From: Candidatus Melainabacteria bacterium
Lineage (GTDB): Bacteria > Cyanobacteriota > Vampirovibrionia > 2-02-FULL-35-15
NCBI GenBank assembly: GCA_023250205.1
Contig: JAHFBE010000027.1
Location: 1-32,908, forward strand
Direction of reading: 5' to 3'
DNA: 32,908 bases
The notes under the pieces are model-generated. The model was not told the origin of the DNA. It saw only the letters and a program-made list of their open reading frames with translations, and ran no database searches. Position 1 is the first letter of the stretch; each line of letters opens with the position of its first letter. The position numbers and the translations under genes are program-made. This document shows positions 1 through 7,959 of this stretch, one piece after another.

Positions 1-1107
1 TGGAACGATTTTCGTTACTAATTTACGTAACATCCCCCCGGTTTTTAAATACTCTCCATAAAAAGGAAAAATATTAATAAAATCAATCTTGTTTATTTTA
101 GAGTTTAGTTTTGTACGGTATGTTGATTTGATACATTTACTGCACTCTGCTATTTTAGTAAGCAAGTTCTTACGCAGTATTGCTATAAACAGAGCATTTT
201 TATAACCCAATATTTTACTTAGAAAATATAGAGATTTAGGGAATTGAGGGACATAATTTGGTTCTAGTTTTTTAATTGCAGTATAAATTTCTTCAAAAGT
301 TTTTTTATTAACTTCAAAACACTCTCTTCCAACATGTCCATAAGCTCTTAATAAAGCAGATTTGTATTGTAGATCTTTAAATTTTCCTTCACTTTCCCAT
401 AATTGATGAACTTGTTTAATATATAAGAGTTGAGAATCTGTAAAATTGACACGATTTCTCCTTGATATACTTTCGTTATGTATTCGGTAATAGGCACTAA
501 TACTTTCTACAAAAACAAATTTACCATTGTTGCGAGCTGCATCTAGGCAAAATCTAGAATCTTGAGTTAATGTAAGAAGCTCATTCCACATACCAATTTT
601 TTCGACGATCTTCCGTGTAAACATTAAAGCTGCAGGTGGAGTCCAAAAATCAAAAAAGACTGCTATTTCTGGATTCAAATCCATGTTTTTATTTCGTTTT
701 GGTGATATTTTACCTGGTTTAAAAGTTCCATCATCTTGCTTAACTAATATTTGATATTGTGAGTAGGCAACATCAGCATTGAGCTTTGTAAGAATGTTTA
801 GTTTATTTTCAATAGAGCATGGAGTTAAAACATCATCAGCATCAAGATATTGGATAAATTTTCCTTTTGACAGTTTTGTTCCTATGTTACGAGCATGGGA
901 TACTCCCATATTTTTTGTAAGAAATTCTACTTTTAGTTTGTCTGCATATAAATTAATGATGCTTCTAGTGTTATCAGTTGAGCAATCATCAATTATTATT
1001 ATTTCATAATTTTTATAAGTCTGAGAAAATACGCTTTTAAGAGTTTCATTGAGATATTTCTCTGAATTAAAACAGGGTATTATAATTGAAACTAAATCAT
1101 CGTACAT
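1..1107 (-). CDS. Family 2 glycosyltransferase, 3' end cut by window edge
   Basis: This is an open reading frame of 369 codons that reaches the left edge without a stop, so the C-terminus is missing. The N-terminus reads VSIIIPCFNSEKYL, followed by IIIIDDCSTDN, which is the nucleotide-sugar-binding start of a GT-A fold family 2 glycosyltransferase. The metal-binding DxD lies in YLDADD at about residues 87-92. Such enzymes transfer a sugar from a nucleotide donor onto a growing glycan at the cytoplasmic face of the membrane. A GGAGGG ribosome site lies 13 bases before the ATG, a slightly long spacing. The gene is divergent from the ABC transporter across a 188-base gap and probably belongs to the same polysaccharide locus. 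The sugar and acceptor cannot be read from sequence. Confidence 0.9.
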   Translation of the reverse strand, partial: MYDDLVSIIIPCFNSEKYLNETLKSVFSQTYKNYEIIIIDDCSTDNTRSIINLYADKLKVEFLTKNMGVSHARNIGTKLSKGKFIQYLDADDVLTPCSIENKLNILTKLNADVAYSQYQILVKQDDGTFKPGKISPKRNKNMDLNPEIAVFFDFWTPPAALMFTRKIVEKIGMWNELLTLTQDSRFCLDAARNNGKFVFVESISAYYRIHNESISRRNRVNFTDSQLLYIKQVHQLWESEGKFKDLQYKSALLRAYGHVGRECFEVNKKTFEEIYTAIKKLEPNYVPQFPKSLYFLSKILGYKNALFIAILRKNLLTKIAECSKCIKSTYRTKLNSKINKIDFINIFPFYGEYLKTGGMLRKLVTKIVP

Positions 1108-1173
1108 TTTTCAGTGATAGCCCTCCATTTGAGCCTATTATTTGTAGTCCTGTCAAATATATTCTATATGGTT

Positions 1174-1204
1174 GTTTGTGATTTATTGTAGTGGTTTGTG
1201 ATTT
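1174..1204. repeat. Pair of 11-bp direct repeats upstream of the ABC transporter
   Basis: The word GTTTGTGATTT occurs at 1174-1184 and again at 1194-1204, so the copies are spaced 20 bases start to start, close to two helical turns. They lie 50-80 bases before a TATAAT box. That arrangement would suit a dimeric activator, but no known regulator site is recognised. Confidence 0.45.
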
Positions 1205-1253
1205 GTAACAATCCTGCTATTTCTTCTTCTCAATTATTGGGATATGTCGAGGG

Positions 1254-1259
1254 TATAAT
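1254..1259 (+). promoter_or_regulatory. Candidate -10 box for the ABC transporter gene
   Basis: A perfect TATAAT lies 36 bases before the ATG of the ABC transporter. There is no good -35 hexamer at 16-18 bases upstream; TCAATT is the nearest. A promoter with a good -10 and poor -35 often needs an activator, for which the direct repeats at 1174-1204 are candidates. Confidence 0.45.
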
Positions 1260-1295
1260 ACTAAGGTCATATATTTTTATTCTATAGATAAATAA

Positions 1296-3089
1296 ATGAA
1301 AGAAGTCTTTGTAATTCTTTTTAAACTTGGGCTCAGACCATGGATTTTGGCTCTAGCCATAATTTTAGCTTTTATTTCAGCATCACTTGAAGGTATAAGT
1401 ATTGGACTCTTAATCCCACTATTTAATGGGCTAATAGGCACCGACTTTAAGTTTATTGAAAATATAAAATCATTAAAGCCAGTATTAAAATTGTTGCCGG
1501 AAAACGTTGCTAGTCACAACTCAGGAATATTTGCTTTATTGATTTTGCTTATTCTTATTTTAATAATATTCAAAAATATTTCATATTATTTTTCTGCGAT
1601 ATCAGTCTTGCATCAAGTTCGCTCATTTGCTAATAAGTTACGAAAAACTATTTATAATAGATATTTGAGTTTTGGGAAATTATTCTTTGATAGAAATAAT
1701 ATTGGAAGCCTGCATCAAATACTAGTTACAAACACTGATCAAATTGCAAGAGAACTCTACCTTCTACAAAATCACTTATATAGTTTTTTTACTCTTTTTG
1801 TTTATCTGGTAATGATGTTAATCATATCATTTAAATTAACTGCAATAGTCCTTCTGGCGTTTCCATTCTTATATTATGGACTTAAATGGATTATGTCAAA
1901 AATTGAAAATGCTTCGCTATTTTATGCGACTTCATATTTAAAGATGGGAAACAAAATATCAGATGCTTTGGGATGCATTCCTTTGGTAAAAGCTTATTCA
2001 AACGAGCAAGATGAAAGGGAGTTATTTGCAGGAATAAGTGATTCAGTTGAAAAAATTGAGTTTAATATAGACAAAAAACGAACTTTAATAAATCCAATTC
2101 AAGAAGTAATAGTTTTTATTGTAGTTTTGCTATTAATAGCCTGGATAGCATTCTTTTATTTAAAAGAACATTCAAATACTTTTGCTGGCTATATGGTTTT
2201 TCTTTTAATCTTAAGAAGGTCAATGAGTGTTTTTGGAAGTTTTAATAATATGAAATCTTCATTTGCATATTTGAAAGGACCACTTGCAGAGGTGAATAAA
2301 ATATTAGGTGATGATGAAAAACATTTTATATATAATGGTAAGAAAATTTTTGCTGGACTCAAGGATAAGATCGAATTTGTTTCAGTAAGCTTTTCTTATA
2401 TGCAAGAGATTAGTGCTTTAGATAAGATAAGCTTTTCTGTAGAGAAGGGTAGTGTTGTTGCTTTAGTAGGTCAAACTGGTTCTGGTAAAACAACACTGAT
2501 TAATTTGCTGATGAGATTTTATGAGGTAACCTCGGGACAAATTTTAATTAATGGTGTAAGTATTAGTGAGTATACTTTAAGTTCGTTGAGAGCACAAATA
2601 GCTTTGGTAAGTCAGGAAACTTACCTTTTTAATGATTCTTTAAGGTCTAATCTTATTTATGGATTAAAAAATATTCCTAAAGAATCAGTTCTTATAGATA
2701 TACTTAAAAAATCCAGATTGTATGATTTTGTTCGGAAATTGCCTGATGGCTTAGAAAGTACATTGGGTGATAAGGGTGTAAAGCTTTCTGGAGGGGAGAA
2801 GCAAAGAGTTAGTATAGCTAGAGCAATGCTAAAAAATGCTGAGATATTGATCCTTGATGAAGCAACAAGCTCTCTTGATAGTGAAACTGAGAAACTGATA
2901 CAGGAAGCATTGGATGAGTTGATAAAAAATAAAACGGTTATAGTTATAGCTCACAGGTTATCAACTGTGAAAAATGCTGATAAGATTATTGTTCTTGAAA
3001 AAGGTAAAATTATAGAGGAAGGTTCTTTAACGGAGTTGGTTAATAATAAAGAACGATTTTACGATTTTTGGGAGGCTCAAAGATTTTAA
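1296..3089 (+). CDS. ABC half-transporter, lipid/oligosaccharide flippase type
   Basis: This 597-residue protein has the fused membrane plus ATPase layout of MsbA/PglK-type exporters. Residues 1-330 are hydrophobic with about six membrane segments. The ATPase domain follows, with Walker A GQTGSGKTT from residue 392, signature LSGGEKQR from 497, Walker B LILDEAT with D521/E522, and the switch histidine at 553. Such half-transporters work as homodimers and flip lipid-linked glycans or lipid A across the inner membrane. Its place at the head of a polysaccharide cluster, which lacks a visible Wzx, makes a PglK-like lipid-oligosaccharide flippase plausible, but a general lipid or drug exporter cannot be excluded. 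No clear ribosome site precedes the ATG. The next gene starts 9 bases after the stop. Confidence 0.88.
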   Translation: MKEVFVILFKLGLRPWILALAIILAFISASLEGISIGLLIPLFNGLIGTDFKFIENIKSLKPVLKLLPENVASHNSGIFALLILLILILIIFKNISYYFSAISVLHQVRSFANKLRKTIYNRYLSFGKLFFDRNNIGSLHQILVTNTDQIARELYLLQNHLYSFFTLFVYLVMMLIISFKLTAIVLLAFPFLYYGLKWIMSKIENASLFYATSYLKMGNKISDALGCIPLVKAYSNEQDERELFAGISDSVEKIEFNIDKKRTLINPIQEVIVFIVVLLLIAWIAFFYLKEHSNTFAGYMVFLLILRRSMSVFGSFNNMKSSFAYLKGPLAEVNKILGDDEKHFIYNGKKIFAGLKDKIEFVSVSFSYMQEISALDKISFSVEKGSVVALVGQTGSGKTTLINLLMRFYEVTSGQILINGVSISEYTLSSLRAQIALVSQETYLFNDSLRSNLIYGLKNIPKESVLIDILKKSRLYDFVRKLPDGLESTLGDKGVKLSGGEKQRVSIARAMLKNAEILILDEATSSLDSETEKLIQEALDELIKNKTVIVIAHRLSTVKNADKIIVLEKGKIIEEGSLTELVNNKERFYDFWEAQRF

Positions 3090-3098
3090 GAGAGAATT

Positions 3099-4100
3099 GT
3101 GAAAACAACAAATGTGTTAAATGAAATAAAGTGTATTGTATGTAACTCGACAAATGTTTTGTTGAATTACAGGTTGCCATATGGTGATGTCTTCCTTTGT
3201 AAAGAATGCCAAGTAGCGTTTACAAATTTTAAAGATAAAAATGAGTTTTATATAGCAAACAGCAAATGGGATGAATTTGACAGATTAAAAAGTCAAATCT
3301 ATATTTTGCCTGAATTAAGAAAAATTGCTTTGAATAGACTGAGATTGTTGCAGAAATATTCTAAAGGTAAAAATCTCATTGAGTTTGGACCTAATACAGG
3401 TGAATTTTTACATGTTGCATCTAAGCATGGATTTCAAGTTACTGGAGTAGATCAATTTCCTGCAATATTAAATCTTAATAAGTGTAAAGGAATGAATTTT
3501 ATTAGTTCAAAAGCAGAAGAAATAAATATTAAAGAAAAATTTGATATTGTTGCAGCCTTTCATTTGTTTGAACATTTAGAAAAGCCTAAACATTTTCTTG
3601 ATGTCGTATGGAGCATGTTGAATGAAAATGGTATTTTATTTCTCGAAGTGCCTAATTACAATTCACATAGCAGAATTGCTCAAAGAGAAAAATGGGATAT
3701 GTTTTATAATTACCACTTAACTCATTTTGATGATATTTCTTTATCTGGGTTATTGGTTAAATGTGGGTTTAAACTTTTAAAAGTTAGGACGGTACAGCCG
3801 TTAAATCTTCTCTTTGACAAATACTATTTGCCAATTCGTCATTTTGCTTGGACATTGTTAAAAAAAATATTTAGTACTAATAAGGTCAAGCTAAATAATC
3901 TTGAAGTTAGAAATAAAGAGGTTGTTTGTTTATCAATTGAAGATGAAAATAAGATACATAAAGGATTGAAGTCAAAAATATCTGGATTGGAGATCTGTGT
4001 GAAAAATATACTTTCTATACCGTTTATTCCATATGCATATTTCGTTTCAAAGAATGGGCGGGGGGATATGCTTCAAATTATTGCTACTAAGGATGGATAA
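3099..4100 (+). CDS. SAM-dependent methyltransferase with N-terminal Cys4 motif
   Basis: This 333-residue class I methyltransferase starts at GTG, with AAGAG upstream. Two CxxC pairs (C12/C15 and C34/C37) form a small probable zinc knuckle, as in many sugar or lipid methyltransferases of the Methyltransf_23 type. SAM motif I is LIEFGPNTGEF at residues 93-103, and AFHLFEHLEKP is the usual post-motif. The start is 9 bases after the ABC transporter stop, so the two are probably co-transcribed. The context suggests methylation of a sugar or carrier in the glycan pathway; the substrate is unknown. Its stop is 6 bases from the stop of the convergent FkbM gene, leaving no space for a separate terminator. 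Confidence 0.85.
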   Translation: MKTTNVLNEIKCIVCNSTNVLLNYRLPYGDVFLCKECQVAFTNFKDKNEFYIANSKWDEFDRLKSQIYILPELRKIALNRLRLLQKYSKGKNLIEFGPNTGEFLHVASKHGFQVTGVDQFPAILNLNKCKGMNFISSKAEEINIKEKFDIVAAFHLFEHLEKPKHFLDVVWSMLNENGILFLEVPNYNSHSRIAQREKWDMFYNYHLTHFDDISLSGLLVKCGFKLLKVRTVQPLNLLFDKYYLPIRHFAWTLLKKIFSTNKVKLNNLEVRNKEVVCLSIEDENKIHKGLKSKISGLEICVKNILSIPFIPYAYFVSKNGRGDMLQIIATKDG

Positions 4101-4106
4101 ATACTT

Positions 4107-4892
4107 TTACTTTTGGAAGTAATGTAATGAAGTTATCTCTGATGTCCTTAATTTTTTGTGATAACTAAATCCAATATTTTTCATAAGATCAATGCAATCT
4201 TGAGGATTGCAGAAGTTGTGGTGTAATTCAAAGACAGCACTTTTGACACGAAGCATTAGATCATCTTTATAGGTTTTTAAAAAGATTAATTCAGAACCCT
4301 CAATATCACATTTTAAGAGATCGATCTCTGGAAATGTCTCTTTAATAGAGTTAATGTCCAGATAGTTAATGTTTTTCCCCTTTGACATTTCTGTCTTAAA
4401 TATAGAATTACGAATATGCTCATTGCATTCATAAATAAGATCACTGCCATGTTTGTACCCAATTAAATTATTGAGCAAAGTTGCTTTTTTAGATAACTCT
4501 GGTTGTTCAGAAAGTCTTGATTTTAGTTCTTTAAATGTTGAAGGACTTCCTTCTATTAAAATAATATTGAAATCTTTATTTGGTCTAGAACTCCTTTTTA
4601 TTAAATCTACGACTCTAAATGTAAAAAATCCAACATTTGCTCCCAAGTCAAGAAAATTTAAAGCACGGTTACAATCTTCCTTTTCAATAGTCATTTTAAT
4701 AGGAATATCATATTCCTCATCAATGAAAATTTCGTTATAGCAGTACCATTCTTCTTGAGATTTGACTCTAAGAATTATTTCGGATCTTAGTTTCCAGAAT
4801 AAATCACTTTGTTTAAATAGAAGCTTATGAAGCTTATAGTTGAATTTAAATATTAAATAATTTTTAATTTTAGTTATTAGTTTAATGAGCAT
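4107..4892 (-). CDS. FkbM family methyltransferase
   Basis: This 261-residue protein has the FkbM layout: the SAM-binding motif FLDLGANVGFFTF at about residues 80-92, then LIEGSP at about 112-117, and the LLKCDIEGSELIFLK segment typical of the family. FkbM-type enzymes O-methylate sugars or polyketide hydroxyls, and in polysaccharide loci they are usually assigned to sugar O-methylation. It stands alone on the minus strand between plus-strand glycan genes, facing the previous methyltransferase tail to tail. The gene begins beside the repeat-rich 4893-5275 gap. The actual substrate is not visible. Confidence 0.85.
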   Translation of the reverse strand: MLIKLITKIKNYLIFKFNYKLHKLLFKQSDLFWKLRSEIILRVKSQEEWYCYNEIFIDEEYDIPIKMTIEKEDCNRALNFLDLGANVGFFTFRVVDLIKRSSRPNKDFNIILIEGSPSTFKELKSRLSEQPELSKKATLLNNLIGYKHGSDLIYECNEHIRNSIFKTEMSKGKNINYLDINSIKETFPEIDLLKCDIEGSELIFLKTYKDDLMLRVKSAVFELHHNFCNPQDCIDLMKNIGFSYHKKLRTSEITSLHYFQK

Positions 4893-4946
4893 AATTTGTA
4901 AGAAATTTAATCAATAAAAACGAAATATTTAAAAATATCTTAGCAG

Positions 4947-5051
4947 GGGTGTGCAAGAAATTCGAGGATGATACTTGTCATTCTAGAGCCACATTCGCTT
5001 CGCTCAGTGCAGGCTCCGGAGAAGAATCTCCTAACGTTAACAGATCCTTTG
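4947..5051. repeat. MITE-like element, partial left copy (A1)
   Basis: The copy opens with GGGTGTGCAAGAAATTCGAG, which matches the ends of the elements at 5052 and 14223. Inside is a palindromic core that starts GTCATTCT and ends AGAATCTC, with the smaller hairpin GAGCC...GGCTC between them. No matching right-hand end is visible before the next copy begins at 5052, so this copy seems truncated or invaded. The flanks show no clear target duplication. Confidence 0.6.
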
Positions 5052-5183
5052 GGGTGTGCTAACAAATCGAGGATAAAGCCGCTTGTCATTCTGAATGAAA
5101 TGAAGAATCTCATTAGTTGATAGCAGTTTTGTGAGATTCTGAGCGTAAGCGAAGAATGACATCCTTGAATCTTTTACAGACCC
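5052..5183. repeat. MITE-like element, complete copy (A2)
   Basis: The left end is GGGTGTGCTAACAAATCGAG and continues GATAA, identical to the element at 14223. The right end, read on the minus strand, is GGGTCTGTAAAAGATTCAAG and continues GATG, an imperfect inverted copy. The core has two matching arms, GTCATTCT...AGAATCTC and GAGATTCT...AGAATGAC, which can fold as a long hairpin. No coding capacity is present and no target duplication is visible around this copy. Confidence 0.7.
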
Positions 5184-5202
5184 TAATTGAAGAAGTTATA
5201 AT
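5173..5202 (+). promoter_or_regulatory. Candidate promoter of the GT4 gene, -35 inside the repeat element
   Basis: A -35 box TTTACA (5173-5178, five of six consensus bases) and a perfect -10 box TATAAT (5197-5202) are separated by 18 bases. The -35 lies in the right terminal repeat of the A2 element, while the -10 lies in the flanking host DNA. Confidence 0.5.
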
Positions 5203-5281
5203 TACCCTATATTTATTTATTTGTTGTTAACCTAGTTAGGTTAGCTAGTGGTTCAGTGAAAAGTTGAATTAGTGGTTGGTA

Positions 5282-6445
5282 ATGAAAGTAATAGTTTCAT
5301 GTGGTGGTAAATTTCATGCATTTAATCTTGCTGAACAGCTGGATAAAAAAGGATATCTTGAAAAATTAATAACATCTTATTACAGTCAAAAAGCCCCATT
5401 CTTCCCTAAATTTAGAAAAGATAAAGAAAAAGTCAACCTAGAGAAAGTCGTTTCAAATATGTTTCCGCATGTGCTGGGAAAAATTAACAGTAAATTTAAA
5501 CTTATTCAAGCTATTCCTAATTTAGATTATCATTTGCTAAATATTTTTGATAGTTGGGCTAAAACACAAATCGTTCCTTGCGATATCTTTGTCGGGTGGT
5601 CTGGGTATTCTCTTAAATCTTTACGAAAGGCAAAGCAATTTGGTGCAATTACAATTATTGAAAGATGCTCTTCTCATATTCAGTTTCAAAGGGAAATTTT
5701 AGAGGAAGAATATAAAATGTTTGATTATAATGTAAATCCTGTTAATGAGCTTACGCTACAGAAAGAATTATTAGAATATGATGAGGCAGACTATATATCA
5801 ATCCCTTCAAGGTTCGTAAAAGAGACTTTTCTTGAAAAAGGGTTAAATCCAAGCAAACTTATTCATGTTTCCTATGGAGTTGATACATCAAATTTTAAAC
5901 AAGTTCAAAAAGAAGATGACAAATTTAGGATTATTTATTTAGGAGCTCTTTCCTTGAGAAAAGGAATCCCCTATCTTTTAAAGGCTTATTCAGAATTAAA
6001 TTTACCAAATTCTGAACTACATTTAATAGGAGCAATTAGTCCTGAAATTGTTGATACATTAAAAAAATATGAAGGAAGTTTTAAGCATGAAGGATTCATC
6101 CCTCATCTTGATTTGTATAAGTATCTTTCTCAAGGCTCTGTTTTTGTCTTGCCATCGATTGAAGAAGGACTTGCGTATGTAATTTTACAGGCAATGGCAT
6201 GTGGTTTACCCGTAATCTGTACAGAAAATACTGGAGGAGCAGATGTTATAAGAGATGGTAAGGAAGGCTTTATTTTGCCAATTAGGGATGTCGGTAAATT
6301 AAAAGAAAAAATACTTTATTTATATGAGCATGAAAATAAGAGAAAAACTATGAGTGAAATGGCTTTAAAAAGAGTCGGAGAATTTACCTGGGATGTCTAT
6401 GGAGAGAAAATGATATCTTTATATGACAAATTGATTTCCATGTAA
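5282..6445 (+). CDS. GT4 family glycosyltransferase
   Basis: This is a retaining GT-B glycosyltransferase of 387 residues from the ATG. An in-frame TTG two codons upstream (5276) is less likely. The C-terminal Rossmann domain is clear: IIYLGALSLRKGIPYLLKAY, then LPSIEEGLAYVILQAMACGLPV, where the usual second glutamate of the E-x7-E donor-binding motif is glutamine. That substitution is seen in other members of the family. It would transfer a sugar from a nucleotide donor to the lipid-linked repeat unit. It opens the plus-strand run that continues with the polymerase and further transferases. Donor and acceptor are unknown. Confidence 0.88.
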   Translation: MKVIVSCGGKFHAFNLAEQLDKKGYLEKLITSYYSQKAPFFPKFRKDKEKVNLEKVVSNMFPHVLGKINSKFKLIQAIPNLDYHLLNIFDSWAKTQIVPCDIFVGWSGYSLKSLRKAKQFGAITIIERCSSHIQFQREILEEEYKMFDYNVNPVNELTLQKELLEYDEADYISIPSRFVKETFLEKGLNPSKLIHVSYGVDTSNFKQVQKEDDKFRIIYLGALSLRKGIPYLLKAYSELNLPNSELHLIGAISPEIVDTLKKYEGSFKHEGFIPHLDLYKYLSQGSVFVLPSIEEGLAYVILQAMACGLPVICTENTGGADVIRDGKEGFILPIRDVGKLKEKILYLYEHENKRKTMSEMALKRVGEFTWDVYGEKMISLYDKLISM

Positions 6446-6509
6446 TTAATACGAAACCCGATAGATTAGATTGAAAAAAAGAGTTTTTCTATAACAATAT
6501 CAGAAAATG

Positions 6510-6543
6510 CAACACAATTGAAACTCTACCGTCAATTGTGTTG
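6510..6543. other. Perfect 12-bp stem-loop before the polymerase gene
   Basis: CAACACAATTGA at 6510-6521 pairs perfectly with TCAATTGTGTTG at 6532-6543 around a 10-base loop. No strong T-run follows, so an intrinsic terminator is uncertain. It ends 23 bases before the likely ATG of the next gene and could reduce read-through or affect translation there. Confidence 0.5.
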
Positions 6544-6566
6544 TTGTATTAATCTTGGTGCAAGAA

Positions 6567-7958
6567 ATGGTGTTTTTGATTTATTTGCAAATCGCATTAT
6601 TAGCTTCCTTTGTGATTTTTGTTTTTTTTATGGAAGGAAAAAATGTGAAGCTCTTCAACCCACCAATTTTAATTTCTATAATTTATTTGATTGAATATGG
6701 AGTCTCGACTTTGTACATGGTTTCTGATCCTGCTCACTTTTGGAGATATGATTTCTATGAAATTGGGATTGTTAATAAGGGATTATTATTTGTTAATCTC
6801 GTTTTTATTCTTTTTTTGCTTGGATATTATTCCCCTAAATATAGTATAGGTATTCGAAATTGGATTGTTAAAATCATTGATAAGATTCCTGATATTAATA
6901 AATATACAATTCAAATAAAAAATCTTATTTTAATGATTGTAATATTGCTTATTGCGGGATGGACAGCACGGATTCTTGTAATATTATGTGGTGGATACTA
7001 TCATATTGAATCTGGAAATGCTCAAGCTGTTAAATCAGAATTTTATGATACTTACTCCCAATATTTAGTTATGGGCTCTTTACTTCCAACAATTGCTCTT
7101 TCATTAATATTTTCTGAATGGCTTACCAAAAATAAACAATCATACCTGTTTGTATCAGTACTCTTTTTATTATTAGAAATTTTATATGCACTACCATCTG
7201 GTAGTAAAGAAAGGATTCTGTTGCCAATATCTTTAGTGTTATTTATGTACTCATTGAAAAAGAAACTACCAATAATTCCTTTACTAATTACGGTAGTTTT
7301 GTTTATTTTGTTTGTCTTTCCATTCGTTGGTATATATAGAAACATTGTGCTTTCTGGCAATGTGTTTAATGACATGCTTTTAGTTTCTTATATATACTTC
7401 CAACTATTTGAAAACTTTGGAGTAACTATTTCTGAAATATTTAACTATATTTTTGCTGACAGGTTTAATTTTTCGATTGTTATAAGTGCAATTGTAGAGA
7501 AAACTCCTGCAGTATGGGACTTTAAGTATGGGTATACATATTTTATATTCTTCTTGTCAATTATTCCTAGGATTATTTGGCCGGATAAGCCAGGTATCGC
7601 AATTTATGGAAATGAATTTGGAAGAATGTATGGTTTTATTAGCCCTGTAGATTTTGGTACTTCTATTGATATGGGGTGGGTGGGGGAAATGTTTGTTAAT
7701 TTTGGTTGGTTCGGTATAGTATGTGGGTTCTTCTATGGGTTATTTTACAGAGTCATTTATGAATATTTTATTAGGGATGGTAGATTTACGCCACTGTCAG
7801 GAATATTTTATGTACTAACTTTGTACTATATGCTTAGAGGAGGTATGTTTGCTCTTCAGTTTAGTGGATTAATGAAAATATTGCTTGTTGTATGCATTAT
7901 TTTGCTTCCATTTGCTAGAAGAGTGAAGAGGAGAACCCAAAAACAGGAAATGCTGTAA
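6567..7958 (+). CDS. Wzy-like O-antigen/oligosaccharide repeat-unit polymerase
   Basis: The protein is about 463 residues and hydrophobic throughout, with some 10-12 predicted membrane segments from LIYLQIALLASFVIFVFFM near the N-terminus to LLVVCIILLPFARR at the end. In-frame TTG and GTG codons at 6555 and 6558 are alternative starts. The order of segments, with a larger soluble loop around residues 310-370 containing IIPRIIWPDKPG, fits the oligosaccharide repeat-unit polymerase families. Such proteins join lipid-linked repeat units on the periplasmic side. Sequence identity in this family is always low, so the call rests on topology, the IPR..WP..KP-like loop motif and context. The next gene starts 1 base after the stop. 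Confidence 0.75.
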   Translation: MVFLIYLQIALLASFVIFVFFMEGKNVKLFNPPILISIIYLIEYGVSTLYMVSDPAHFWRYDFYEIGIVNKGLLFVNLVFILFLLGYYSPKYSIGIRNWIVKIIDKIPDINKYTIQIKNLILMIVILLIAGWTARILVILCGGYYHIESGNAQAVKSEFYDTYSQYLVMGSLLPTIALSLIFSEWLTKNKQSYLFVSVLFLLLEILYALPSGSKERILLPISLVLFMYSLKKKLPIIPLLITVVLFILFVFPFVGIYRNIVLSGNVFNDMLLVSYIYFQLFENFGVTISEIFNYIFADRFNFSIVISAIVEKTPAVWDFKYGYTYFIFFLSIIPRIIWPDKPGIAIYGNEFGRMYGFISPVDFGTSIDMGWVGEMFVNFGWFGIVCGFFYGLFYRVIYEYFIRDGRFTPLSGIFYVLTLYYMLRGGMFALQFSGLMKILLVVCIILLPFARRVKRRTQKQEML

Positions 7959-7959
7959 A

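Larger units (their letters stand above)
4893..5275. other. Intergenic region made mostly of repeat elements
   Basis: Apart from the two element copies at 4947-5183, this gap holds a candidate promoter at 5173-5202 and a small perfect hairpin, TAACCT-AGTT-AGGTTA, at 5228-5243 in the leader of the downstream glycosyltransferase gene. No open reading frame of note is seen. Confidence 0.6.

Noticed and set aside
779-1009. 76-codon plus-strand frame
   Set aside because: It is antisense to the clear family 2 glycosyltransferase that covers 1-1107 on the minus strand.
4453-4740. 95-codon plus-strand frame
   Set aside because: It lies entirely inside the FkbM gene on the other strand, has no recognisable domain and no ribosome site.
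4947-5183. Target site duplication for the tandem element pair
   Set aside because: The outer flanks TCTTAGCAG and TAATTGAAG match at only five of nine positions, which is not convincing.
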